28,916 nucleotides of DNA, taken from assembly GCA_016201685.1 (NCBI GenBank), contig JACQCJ010000070.1, positions 1-28,916 on the forward strand, given 5' to 3'. The position numbers and the translations under genes are program-made. This document shows positions 7,533-16,288 of this stretch, piece after piece; position 1 is the first letter of the stretch; every line of letters begins with the position of its first letter. The notes beneath the pieces are model-generated. The model saw only the letters and a list, made by a program, of their open reading frames with translations. It did no database searches and was not told the DNA's origin. Source of the DNA: Candidatus Peregrinibacteria bacterium (lineage in GTDB: Bacteria > Patescibacteriota > Gracilibacteria > Peribacterales > Peribacteraceae).

Positions 7533-9215
7533 ATGCACGCTTCCTGTTCCACGTGCGGCTCCTCGTTTGAAGTGACGAAGCGATTCCAAGAGCTTCTCTC
7601 GAACGCATCTCCGCGGATCGGCGCCGTCCATCTGGATCTCCCTTTCCCCTCCCGGTGTCCCGATTGCCGCCGTCAGCAGCGTCTGATGTTCCGGAATTTC
7701 TTCCATCTGTACCATCGCACATGCGATCTCTCCGGAAAGAAAATTCTCTCGGTCTACGACAAGAACGTATCGTTTCCGGTCTACGAAATGCACGATTGGT
7801 GGGGCGATGCATGGGACGGCCTTTCGTACGGCGAAGAGGTGAACCCCTCGATCGCATTCTTCGAACAATTGGCGAGGCTGCATCGCACCGTGCCGCGGAT
7901 GAACCTCACAAACGTGCTGTGCGAGAATACCGATTACTGCAACATGTCGCTCCAGAGCCGCAACTGCTACCTCGTCTTCGGCAACGTGAGCAACGAAAAC
8001 TGCGCGTACGGCCACATCGTCTGGCAGTCGCAGAATTGCTTCGACTGCATGTACACCTACCGAAGCGCCTTCTGCTACGAGTGCATCGATTGCGTGCAGT
8101 GCCACACGCTCTCCTTCTCGCGCGACTGCGACAACTGCTCTTCCTCGAGCTTCCTCGTGCACTGCACGGGATGTCGAGATTGCTTCGGGTGTGTGGGATT
8201 GAAGAACAAAGAACATCACATCTTCAATGAGCCGCATTCGCAGGACGTGTACCGGTCGATGCTCGCGCAATTGAATGCGGGAAGCTTTGCAACCATCGCC
8301 TTGGCACGCGAACGTGTGCGGGAACTCACCGGAAAGGAAGTTGTGAAGGAATACCACGGTTTCGGCTGCGAGAACGTCACCGGGGATTACCTCTACAATT
8401 GCAAGAACATCGAAGAAGGATATGACTTGAAGAACTGCGAGGACTGCCTCTTCTGCGCGACGATGGAGAGCCTGAAGGACACCGCGGACTGCAACTTTTC
8501 GGGTGCGACGAACGGCGGAGAACTCTGCTACCACTCGCTCTCGGTCGGAGGCGGGTACCGTATCCTCTCCTGCCACAACTGCATGAATGCTTGCGCGAGC
8601 CTCACGTACTGCGACAGCTGTTACGCGTGCAAGGATTGCTTCGGGTGCGCGGGTCTCAAGAACAAGCGCCACTGCATTCTGAACAGGCAGTACACCCAAA
8701 AGGAATACGAAAGGATCGTTCCGGAGATCGTAGAACGGATGCGAACCGCCGGAGAATGGGGTGAATTCTTTCCGCACGCCTTCTCACCCTTCGGATACAA
8801 CGAGACCATCGCATCACAATATTTCGCGCTGACCGAACAGGATGTTCGAGGTCGTGGCTGGAGATGGAAGAAGGAGGAAGCCGACGAAGAGCAGTACCTG
8901 GGACCAGACATCACCCTTCCAGACGATGTGCGCGACGTTGATGATGCAATAACACAAAAAATCCTGCGTTGTGAAACGACGGGGAAGCTCTACAAGATCA
9001 CGCCGCAGGAATTGAAATTCTACCGAGAGATGAAGCTCCCTCTGCCGCGAAAATGCTTCGATCAGCGTCAGAAAGAACGGTTCGCGCAAAGAAATCCTCG
9101 ACATCTCTGGTCTCGTGCATGCGCCGAGTGTGGAAAGAAAATTCAAACGACGTACGCTCCCGAGCGCCCGGAAACCGTCTTCTGCGAGCGTTGTTATCTT
9201 GAAACTGTGTATTGA
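7533..9215 (+). CDS. Cys-rich array protein, copy 1 (zinc-ribbon bookended)
   Basis: 560 residues with about 43 cysteines. The N-terminal ribbon has Cys5/Cys8 and CPDC (42-45), then the CDLSGKK motif at 64. The middle has two homologous Cys-rich repeats, each ending in a DCFGC-type core (216-220 and 368-372) followed by GLKNK. The C-terminal domain runs CETTGK (480), KITPQELKFY, RNPRHLW, CAEC (530-533) and CERC (551-554), ending LETVY. The paired Cys sites suggest zinc or another metal. It has no signal peptide or membrane segment, so it is probably cytosolic. It is the head of the array, 317 bases from the diverging TrmB gene's effector-proximal HTH region and just after their shared upstream region. 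No Shine-Dalgarno is visible. The family is unknown to me by function; I recall similar proteins in CPR genomes with uninformative names. Confidence 0.85.
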   Translation: MHASCSTCGSSFEVTKRFQELLSNASPRIGAVHLDLPFPSRCPDCRRQQRLMFRNFFHLYHRTCDLSGKKILSVYDKNVSFPVYEMHDWWGDAWDGLSYGEEVNPSIAFFEQLARLHRTVPRMNLTNVLCENTDYCNMSLQSRNCYLVFGNVSNENCAYGHIVWQSQNCFDCMYTYRSAFCYECIDCVQCHTLSFSRDCDNCSSSSFLVHCTGCRDCFGCVGLKNKEHHIFNEPHSQDVYRSMLAQLNAGSFATIALARERVRELTGKEVVKEYHGFGCENVTGDYLYNCKNIEEGYDLKNCEDCLFCATMESLKDTADCNFSGATNGGELCYHSLSVGGGYRILSCHNCMNACASLTYCDSCYACKDCFGCAGLKNKRHCILNRQYTQKEYERIVPEIVERMRTAGEWGEFFPHAFSPFGYNETIASQYFALTEQDVRGRGWRWKKEEADEEQYLGPDITLPDDVRDVDDAITQKILRCETTGKLYKITPQELKFYREMKLPLPRKCFDQRQKERFAQRNPRHLWSRACAECGKKIQTTYAPERPETVFCERCYLETVY

Positions 9216-9223
9216 TCTTGTTG

Positions 9224-10904
9224 ATGCAAAAACTCTGTTCCCATTGCGGCCAAACTTTCGAGATCACCGATGACGATCTGCAATTCTATGATTCGGTTTC
9301 TCCGGTCTTCTCGAATAAAAAATATGCCATCCCGCCCCCGACCCTGTGCTTCGATTGTCGGCAACAACGGAGAATGGCGTGGCGGAACGAGAAGCGGCTC
9401 TACCATCGCAAATGCGACCTCACTGGCAAGCAAATCCTCTCCATTTACTCTCCGGACAAGCCGTACACAGTCTACGAGCATCATGAATGGTACACGGATA
9501 AATGGAATCCGATCGACTATGGACGAGAGTATGACTTCGGGAAAACGTTTTTCGAGCAATTCGATGCGCTGCATCACGTCTGCCCCTTGCGATCGTTCAA
9601 TCTGCAGGAACAGAGCGAGAACAGCGATTACACGAATCTCGCGAATCGGAACAAGAATTGCTACCTGATCTTCGCGGCGACGGATAACGAGGATTGTTAT
9701 TATTCCACGTACGTCCAGCGCAACAAGAATGCGGTGGATTGCTTCTTCACGTTCGAATCGGAACTCTGTTACGAGTGCATCGATTGCTACAACTGTTATC
9801 ATCTGACGCACGGGCAGTACTGCCAGAACTGCTCGAACTCTTCACTGCTCTTCGACTGTCGCGGATGCAGCGATTGTTTCGCCAGCGCGGCGCTCGTGAA
9901 CAAACAGTATCACATCCTGAACAAGCCCTATGCGAAGGAAGAATACGAGAAGATCGTGAGCGGAATCCAAGGGAACAGAACAATGATGGACCAAGCGCAG
10001 AACGATTTCACCGCTTTGAAGCTCACCGTGCCCCACAAGTATTACGCAGGGCTCAGCAATGAGAACGTGATCGGCGATCACATCTCGTACTCCAAGAATA
10101 CGCATCACTCATTCGATTGCACGTATCTCGAAGACTGCGAATACTGCACGTGGTTTCATCAAAGTCAGAACTGTAGGGATTGTTACGCGTGGGGATTTGA
10201 TTGTTCCCTTGGATACGAGAATCACCTGTGTGGGAATCGCTTCCAGAACGTCTGCTTCAGCGAATCCTGCTGGAACGACATTTCGAATCTATTCTACTGC
10301 CGCTACTGCCTGGATGGATGCAAGGATTGTTTCGGATGCGTTTCGTTGCTACACAAACAATACTGCATTCTGAACAAGCAATTCGAAGGAAGACTACGAA
10401 CGTCTCATCCCGAAAATCATCGAGAACATAGTCAAACACAAGGAGTGGGGAGAATTCTTCCCTGCGAAAATTTCTCCATACGGATACAACGAGACGGTGG
10501 CGCAAGAGTATTTTCCTCTTTCCAGGGAACAGATTCTGGCGGCAGGATTCAAGTGGCACGAAGAAGAGCAATCGGAAAAACAGTATCTGGGTCCGCAGAC
10601 GGAAGTTCCCGATCGCATTGAAAATGTGACGGACGACATCTGTTCGAAGGTTCTCATATGCGAGATCACGGGACGTCCCTACAAAATCATTCCGCAGGAA
10701 TTGAAGTTCTGCCGTTTCATGGGAATTCCTCTGCCGCGACGATGTTTCGACCAGCGACATCGAGACCGCATGACGCTGAGAAATCCCCGCACACTCTGGT
10801 CTCGTTTCTGCGCCAAGTGCAGAAAGGGAATTGAGACATCGTATTCTCCCGATCGTCCGGAGCTCGTGTATTGCGAATCTTGTTATCTTTCCTCCGTTTA
10901 TTGA
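9224..10904 (+). pseudogene. Cys-rich array protein, copy 2 (single frameshift)
   Basis: ATG at 9224 is 8 bases after copy 1's stop and gives MQKLCSHCGQTFEITDDD, matching the other copies. The frame is good through both Cys-rich repeats up to ILNKQF (about 10384). It then breaks: TTCGAAGGAAGAC stands where copy 9 has TTCACGAAGGAAGAA (22783 region), a 2-base deletion of AC. The first frame runs out at 10621. The remaining C-terminal domain (YGYNETVAQEYF, KIIPQELKF, ending SSVY) is intact in another frame to 10904. If real, the product lacks the C-terminal ribbon; a sequencing error is also possible because everything downstream is still well conserved. In repeat A the core is DCFASAAL instead of DCFGCVGL. 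Its end overlaps convergent hicA by 7 bases. Confidence 0.8.
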
Positions 10905-11134
10905 CAATGCAATGCCTCGATGAATTCCTCCACCGTCCACTTCAATTGCTTCTTGATGATTCCCTGAAGCGTGCCAATGGCAATCGGTCTTTTTGCATGG
11001 ATAGGAACGACTATGCGATCCATGTCCGGGTGTCGAAAAATGTGGTGGCTGCCGCGGATGCGATCAAGCTCGTAACCGAGCGAATGCAAAAGGCGGGCAA
11101 GTTCCTTGCCGGAGACACGGGGCATTTTAGGCAA
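10898..11134 (-). CDS. hicA: HicA-family mRNA interferase toxin (module 1)
   Basis: 78 residues from TTG 11134 (MPKMPRVSGKELARLL, like many HicA starts) or 75 from ATG 11125. HicA is a small double-stranded-RNA-binding-fold ribonuclease that cleaves mRNA when its antitoxin is lost. The GSHHIFRHPD motif (about 28-37) contains the conserved Gly-Ser-His catalytic His. The end IKKQLKWTVEEFIEAL is typical. It follows hicB either with an 8-base overlap (TTG) or 1 base gap (ATG), so the pair is one operon, antitoxin first. It points against the array and its stop overlaps the end of copy 2. Confidence 0.88.
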   Translation of the reverse strand: MPKMPRVSGKELARLLHSLGYELDRIRGSHHIFRHPDMDRIVVPIHAKRPIAIGTLQGIIKKQLKWTVEEFIEALHCQ

Positions 11135-11357
11135 ACGCGCTCAATGGAATCTTCTTGTACTCGGCCACGGGAGCGAGATGAGCATAGAAAGCTTCCTCTC
11201 CGGCGGCTTCGATGTAGAGAGCCACGGCTTTTTTCAAATCTTCTAAGGCATCTTCTTTCGTCTCTCCTTCACCATAGGCCGCCACATCAGGAACATAGGC
11301 AGTCCAGATGCCCAACTCCTCATCCAGCACGAATGTTACTGTCACAAATTCAATCAT
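11127..11357 (-). CDS. hicB: HicB-family antitoxin (module 1)
   Basis: 76 residues. HicB-type fold seen in the pattern WTAYVPDVAAYGEGETKEDA followed by LEDLKKAVALYIE, the partial RNase H-like fold that blocks HicA. Unlike many HicB proteins it has no obvious C-terminal DNA-binding helix-turn-helix, so autoregulation may use other means. The ATG lies 6 bases after an extended -10 box, so its transcript is probably leaderless. Together with the following hicA it forms a complete module facing the opposite way to the array. Confidence 0.88.
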   Translation of the reverse strand: MIEFVTVTFVLDEELGIWTAYVPDVAAYGEGETKEDALEDLKKAVALYIEAAGEEAFYAHLAPVAEYKKIPLSAFA

Positions 11358-11363
11358 GGATAC

Positions 11364-11372
11364 AGTATAGCA
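11364..11372 (-). promoter_or_regulatory. Extended -10 promoter of hicBA module 1
   Basis: Minus strand TGCTATACT (11372-11364): TG-n plus a TATACT hexamer. No convincing -35. The hicB ATG begins 6 bases later, at the expected transcription start. Confidence 0.55.
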
Positions 11373-11463
11373 TGATTCTCAGGACAATTTCACGCTTTTT
11401 TCTCAGCTATCTGTGCAGGTTTGTATGCTGAGGTTGTTCGCTTGTGATTCCTTTCTCTTGGTT

Positions 11464-11555
11464 ATGCAGGAAATCTGTTTCCATTGCAGAAAGAACTTCC
11501 CCATCGACGGGAAATCGTCTACTGCGAACGGTGCTATTTGGAAAAGGTATACTGA
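11464..11555 (+). pseudogene. Collapsed remnant of a Cys-rich array gene (start fused to end)
   Basis: Ninety-two bases hold the start of an array gene (ATG CAG GAA ATC TGT, giving MQEICFHCRKNF in one frame) joined to the very end of one (EIVYCERCYLEKVY, TGA at 11553-11555, in another frame). Because the N- and C-terminal ribbons are homologous around their CxxC pairs, recombination between the two ends of one gene, or of two neighbours, would leave just this. The bases near the join resemble the usual TTCGCCCGATCGACC tail block with a few single-base losses. It is not expected to make a functional protein, but its tail still places GTATACTGA in front of copy 3. Confidence 0.75.
11547..11555 (+). 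promoter_or_regulatory. GTATACTGA tail signal before copy 3
   Basis: TATACT at 11548-11553 followed 7 bases later by the ATG of copy 3 (11561). Could be a -10 box for a leaderless transcript. The AAAAGG just before it could alternatively be a weak ribosome site. Confidence 0.4.
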
Positions 11556-11560
11556 GAAAG

Positions 11561-13285
11561 ATGAATCGCTCCTGTTCGAGCTGTGCGGCAAACTTCGAGA
11601 TCACCCCCGATGATCTTGCGTTCCTCCAGAAGCTCGCTCCACAGATCGGCGAGCGGACGTTCGCGCTTGCCGAACCGACCCTCTGCCCCGATTGCCGCTT
11701 GCAACGGCGAATGAGCTGGCGCATGGAACGGTGCTTGTACTTCCGCACATGCGATGCGACGGGCAAGAAGATTCTCTCCGTGATTTCGCCGGAGAGCCCC
11801 TTCAAAGCCTTCTATCACGAGGCGTGGTACGGCGACACATGGAACGCGCTCGACTATGGTCGATCGTATGATTTTTCCAAGCCGTTCTTCCAGCAATTCG
11901 CGGAACTGATGAAGCAAGTGCCGATGCTCGCGCTCAACATCGTTAACAACCAGAACTGCGATTACGTGAACCAGGTCGGGTTCTCCAAGAATTGCTACCT
12001 CATCATCGAAGCCGACTACGATCAGGATTGCCTCTACGGGTACCGCATCTTCTATAACAAGACTTGTGTGGACGTGCTCGAATTGACCCACAGCGAGCGC
12101 TGCTACGAATGCATCGATTGCGCCAAGTGCTATAACCTGCGCTTCAGCCAGCAGTGCACCCAATGCGTCGATTCGCTCTTCCTGTACAACTGCCGCAGCT
12201 GCACCGGCTGCTTCGGGTGCGTGGGGCTGCGCCAGGCGCAACACTGCATGTTCAATCGGCAATTGAGCAAAGAGCAGTACGAGAGTCACCTGAAATCCTT
12301 CGATCCGTGCAATCCCGCCCACATGAACGCAGCACGGGCCCAGTACGAGGCGCTCAAGCTCAAACATCCGCGCAAGGCGTTCATCGGTGAGCAGAACGAG
12401 AACGTGACAGGGAACTACATCGACGAGAGCAAGGATTGCTCGGCTTCCTTCGGCCTTCGCGCCTGCCGCGACTGCCGACACTGCCTCTACATCCGCGAGG
12501 CCAAGGACTGCATGGATTACCTCGTGTGGGGCGATCACGCGGAGCGCGTCTACGACTGCGAGTGCTGCGGGCACAACATCCAGAACCTGCACTTCTGCTG
12601 CGACTGCTGGGACGGCTCGCACGATCTGCTCTACTGCCTTCAGTGCGTCCTCAACTGTAGCAATTGCTTCGGCTGTGTCGGGTTGCAGAAAGGAAAGCAC
12701 TGCATTCTCAACAAGCAGTACACGCAGGAGGAATACGAGGCGCTCGTCCCGAAAGTCATCGGGCACATGCAGCGAACTGGTGAATGGGGAAGCTTCTTCC
12801 CAACGGCGATTTCTCCGTACGCGTACAATGAGACAGCGGCGCAGGAGAATTTTGAAATGCAGAAGGGGGACGCAATCGAGAGGGGTTGGGGCTGGCGAGA
12901 GAATTTGCCCGTGACGAAGGGAAAGGAGACGATGCTATGGAGCGCGATTCCCTTCGACATAGCGAAAGTCGACGACCTGATTCTCCACTATGTGTTCGCG
13001 TGCGAAGCGACGGGGAAGAACTTCAAGATCACGAAGCAAGAGCTTGAATTCTACCGCCAGAGCCGCCTGCCCGTCCCACGCCTCCATCCCGATGAGCGTC
13101 ACCGTCGACGCATGCTCATGCGAAATCCCCGCAAGCTCTGGAAGCGACAGTGCGCCAACTGTCAGAAGGAAATTCAGACGTCGTACGCTCCAGACCGTCC
13201 TGAAATTGTCTACTGTGAAGAATTCGATTCCGGCACCAACACTCTGTCCTTCGTGCCGCGAGCAACGGCGCCTGACGCACCATAA
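11561..13285 (+). CDS. Cys-rich array protein, copy 3 (foreign 20-residue tail)
   Basis: 574 residues from ATG 11561 (MNRSCSSCAANFEI aligns with the other copies; longer starts run through the upstream remnant). N-ribbon CxxC and CPDC, repeat A core GCFGCVGL (216), repeat B core NCFGCVGL (368), and C-terminal KITKQELEFY and RNPRKLW are all present. After YCEE (to residue 554) the normal CYLxxVY ending is replaced by about 20 residues read out of frame from copy 4's N-terminal ribbon, stopping at 13285. The last CxxC is therefore reduced to one Cys (552), so the C-terminal metal site is probably broken. The last 144 bases before the join are identical to the end of copy 4. Confidence 0.8.
   Translation: MNRSCSSCAANFEITPDDLAFLQKLAPQIGERTFALAEPTLCPDCRLQRRMSWRMERCLYFRTCDATGKKILSVISPESPFKAFYHEAWYGDTWNALDYGRSYDFSKPFFQQFAELMKQVPMLALNIVNNQNCDYVNQVGFSKNCYLIIEADYDQDCLYGYRIFYNKTCVDVLELTHSERCYECIDCAKCYNLRFSQQCTQCVDSLFLYNCRSCTGCFGCVGLRQAQHCMFNRQLSKEQYESHLKSFDPCNPAHMNAARAQYEALKLKHPRKAFIGEQNENVTGNYIDESKDCSASFGLRACRDCRHCLYIREAKDCMDYLVWGDHAERVYDCECCGHNIQNLHFCCDCWDGSHDLLYCLQCVLNCSNCFGCVGLQKGKHCILNKQYTQEEYEALVPKVIGHMQRTGEWGSFFPTAISPYAYNETAAQENFEMQKGDAIERGWGWRENLPVTKGKETMLWSAIPFDIAKVDDLILHYVFACEATGKNFKITKQELEFYRQSRLPVPRLHPDERHRRRMLMRNPRKLWKRQCANCQKEIQTSYAPDRPEIVYCEEFDSGTNTLSFVPRATAPDAP
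13083..13226 (+). repeat. 144-bp perfect direct repeat, copy a
   Basis: From TCCATCCCGATGAGCG to GTGAAGAATTCG, every base matches 14644-14787 on inspection. It covers the C-terminal ribbon of copy 3 up to the junction. Flanking sequence on both sides differs between the two copies. Confidence 0.9.
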
Positions 13286-15011
13286 CCATCGTCATCTCCA
13301 TAGACGTGTTTCCGACTATAGTCACAAAGAAATTGTCTCCATTTATTCACAGGACAAAGGTGTGATTGTCTACGAGCCGTCGGCTTGGTGGAGCGACGCG
13401 TGGGATCCTCTCTCGTTCGGAATGGACGTCGTTTTCGATCAGACATTTTTCCAGCAAATGAAGAGTGTCTTCAGGCGAGTGCCCGTCATGTCTCTCTTCA
13501 TCGATAGCAATGAAAATTCCCCGTATGTGAACGACACCGGTTGGGCGAAGAACTGCCACGTGTGCTTCGGTGCAGATTATTCCGAGGATTGCCTGTACTG
13601 CGAGTCGGTGTACTACTCGCGCAGCGCGCTCGATTGTTTGTACTGCTACAACGTCGAAGTGTCGTATGAATGCGTCGATTGCAAGGATTGCCACACGTTG
13701 CTCTTTTCGCAAGGCTGCACGACGTGCGCCGACTCGGCCTTCCTCTTCGATTGCATTGGCTGCAATCATTGCTTCGGATGTGTGGGTCTGCGACACAAAA
13801 CGTATTGCATGTTCAATAAGCAACTTTCGCAGGAAGAATATAAGAAGAAAGTCGACACTTACTTGCCATTCACTCTCTCATCCATTCAACGTTCATCAGA
13901 AGCGACGCTGCAGTGCAAGCTACAGCATCCTCATCGCGCTTTCATCGGCAACAACAACGAGAACGTGATCGGAAATCATCTCTTCAATGCCAAGAACGTC
14001 GAGTATTGCTTCGACAGCACGGACATTGAAGACGTGAAATACGCCACGAACATGCGGGGCGCGAAGGATTGCCAAGACATCAACTACTGGGGCCACCCTG
14101 GAGAACTTTGCTATGAATGCATGGCCGTGGGGGAGGGCGCGACGCGGCTCGCATTCTGCATCGCAAGTTGGGGAGGCTGCGAGAACCTTTACTACTGCCA
14201 TGCCTGCATCGCTTGTCGCGACTGCTTCGGCTGCAAAGGATTGCGGCACAAACGGTACTGCATCCTCAATAAGCAATACTCGAAGGAGCAGTACGAATCT
14301 CTCGTTCCGCGGCTCATCGAGTACATGAAGAAAACCCAGGAATGGGGGGAGATGTTTCCCGTGACGTTCTCCGATTTTGCATACAACGAAACTCCGGCTC
14401 AGGAATACCATCCGCTCTCGAAGGAAGAAGTTGAGCATCGAGGGTGGCGTTGGCTGCAAGAAACCAACGAATCACTGAAGGTTGCGAAGGTCATCCCTGC
14501 TTCTCAATTACCCGAGAAGATCGGCGATATCCCCGATGACATCCTGAACTGGGCTATAGAATGCGAGACGACGAAGCGGCCATTCAAGATTGCTAAACAG
14601 GAGCTTGATTTTTATCGTGCTCAGAAACTGCCCATCCCTCATTTCCATCCCGATGAGCGTCACCGTCGACGCATGCTCATGCGAAATCCCCGCAAGCTCT
14701 GGAAGCGACAGTGCGCCAACTGTCAGAAGGAAATTCAGACGTCGTACGCTCCAGACCGTCCTGAAATTGTCTACTGTGAAGAATTCGCACGTGTGATCGA
14801 ACCGGAAAGCACATGCTTTCCATCTATCACCCGCAGAGTCCCTACACAATCTTTGCCGTGGAAGAATGGTGGAGCGACCGGTGGGATCCGAAGTCCTCTG
14901 GAAGAGAATTCGATTTCTCTCGAACATTCCGATCGAATTTCGACGAGCTGTCCGCAGCCGTTCCGCGAATGGCGCTGCATGTTTTGGCAAACGAGAACTG
15001 CGAATTCGTGA
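13218..15011 (+). pseudogene. Cys-rich array protein, copy 4 (start lost, tail fused)
   Basis: Family homology begins at 13218 with KNSIPAPTLCPSCREQRR, in the middle of the N-terminal ribbon; the first ~30 residues and the start codon are gone. The join to copy 3's end falls in GAAGAAT, a string present in both parent sequences, so this looks like microhomology-mediated fusion. The frame differs from copy 3's. Both Cys-rich repeats (cores HCFGCVGL and DCFGCKGL) and the C-terminal domain are intact to YCEE at about 14781. It then runs out of frame into copy 5 and stops at 15011. It has no credible start of its own, so expression is doubtful. Confidence 0.75.
14644..14787 (+). repeat. 144-bp perfect direct repeat, copy b
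   Basis: Identical to 13083-13226, offset 1561 bases, about one gene length. It covers the C-terminal ribbon of copy 4 and ends in the same GAATTCG at the fusion with copy 5. Confidence 0.9.
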
Positions 15012-16288
15012 ATCAGTGCGGCTATTCGAAGAACTGCTACCTCTCCTTCAATTGCGACTACAGTGAAGATTGCTTCTACTGCACGAATGTCATCCGCTCC
15101 AAGAATTGCCTCGATCTGCTCAACGCCGAGCAGTGCGAGCTCTGCTGCGAGTCCATGGATATTCATACGTGCTACAACGTCGCACGATCTCGCAACTGCA
15201 AGAATTCCAGCGATCTGCGGCACTGCCAAAACTTGCAGGCGTGCAGGCACTGCTTTGGATGCATTAACCTCCGCAACAGGGAGTACTGCTTTTTGAACGA
15301 ACAATGCTCGCGCGAAGAGTATGAGCGGCACATCGAGCCATATTGCAGAGGAGAATGGAGCAAGGAGCGTGAGATGGAACAGATGTTCGCGGAGCACGCT
15401 CTGCGATTTCCCCGCAAACACCTGGAAATGTTGCAGTGCGAACGCAGCCTCGGGGACAATCTCACCAACTGCAAAAATACGTATCAATGCTTCGATTCAT
15501 TCAAGAATGAAGACATCGCCTACTGCACCATCACGAGCAATTGCAAAGATTCGCAGGATGGCGACACGGGCGGATACGACTGCGAACTGTGCTACGAAAT
15601 GATCTCCTCGGGAATGAACAATCAACGCTGTCTCTTCGGAAGCAATTATTGGGGAGGATGTGACGGTGCGCTCTATTGCGAAGTCGTGAAAGACTGCAGA
15701 GATTGCTTCGGATGCATTTGCCTGCGCAATGCCCGGTATTGCATTCTCAACAAACAATGCACGAAGGAAGAATACGACGCGATCGCGCCGAAGATGATCG
15801 ACCACATGCGTCGCACGGGCGAGTGGGGAGAATTTCACCCGATCGAGAGCTCCCCCTTCGCGTACAATGAAAGCGTCGCCATGGACTACGTGCCTCTCAC
15901 GAAAGAGGAAGTGTTGAAGCATGCCTGGATGTGGAGAGATCGCTCCGACGAGAAACTCAAGGTGGAGCGGATGATCCCATGTCATGCTCTTCCGGATTCG
16001 ATCGCGGACATTCCCGACGACATTTTCAACTGGGCCATCCAGTGTGAAGCGACGAAGCGCCCCTTCCGCATCATCAAGCAGGAGCTCGATTTCTATCGAA
16101 GCCAGAATCTCACAATCCCTCATCTGCATCCCGATGAACGTCATCGACTTCGGATGTTGATGCGCAATCCACGCAAACTCTGGAAAAGAGTGTGTGCAAA
16201 GTGCGCGAAAGAAATTCAGACTTCGTATTCGCCCGATCGACCGGAGATTGTGTACTGTGAAGAATGCTATTTAGCCACCGTGTGCTGA
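14813..16288 (+). CDS. Cys-rich array protein, copy 5 (N-terminal ribbon lost)
   Basis: Family homology begins at 14786 (RTCDRTGKHMLSIYHP), just after the fusion with copy 4, so the whole N-terminal CxxC/CPDC ribbon is missing. The first in-frame ATG is 14813, giving 491 residues. Both Cys-rich repeats are present (cores HCFGCINL and DCFGCICL), and the C-terminal domain is complete: IIKQELDFY, RNPRKLW, CAKC, then YCEECYLATVC. The last residue is Cys where other copies have Tyr. Whether it is made depends on an internal start; no Shine-Dalgarno or -10 box is obvious before 14813. Its 3' end overlaps a convergent ORF by 22 bases. Confidence 0.7.
   Translation: MLSIYHPQSPYTIFAVEEWWSDRWDPKSSGREFDFSRTFRSNFDELSAAVPRMALHVLANENCEFVNQCGYSKNCYLSFNCDYSEDCFYCTNVIRSKNCLDLLNAEQCELCCESMDIHTCYNVARSRNCKNSSDLRHCQNLQACRHCFGCINLRNREYCFLNEQCSREEYERHIEPYCRGEWSKEREMEQMFAEHALRFPRKHLEMLQCERSLGDNLTNCKNTYQCFDSFKNEDIAYCTITSNCKDSQDGDTGGYDCELCYEMISSGMNNQRCLFGSNYWGGCDGALYCEVVKDCRDCFGCICLRNARYCILNKQCTKEEYDAIAPKMIDHMRRTGEWGEFHPIESSPFAYNESVAMDYVPLTKEEVLKHAWMWRDRSDEKLKVERMIPCHALPDSIADIPDDIFNWAIQCEATKRPFRIIKQELDFYRSQNLTIPHLHPDERHRLRMLMRNPRKLWKRVCAKCAKEIQTSYSPDRPEIVYCEECYLATVC

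Noticed and set aside
7447..7575. A 42-codon ORF just upstream of and overlapping copy 1, as a possible leader peptide
   Set aside because: Its second half is simply copy 1 read in another frame, and the first half has no promoter, ribosome site or leader-like codon run.
7518..8777. Long minus-strand open frames opposite array genes (for example 7518-8777 and 11534-12766)
   Set aside because: They mirror the Cys codons of the plus-strand genes (TGC/TGT read as GCA/ACA), giving Ala/Val-rich low-complexity proteins with no domains. They are shadows.
13221..14786. GAATTC at both copy 3/4 and 4/5 junctions as evidence of restriction-cloning chimeras
   Set aside because: Both sites lie inside or at the edge of the 144-bp identical block, so they are one event copied, and the first is explained by natural GAAGAAT microhomology. 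An assembly artefact is still possible and is noted in the finding.
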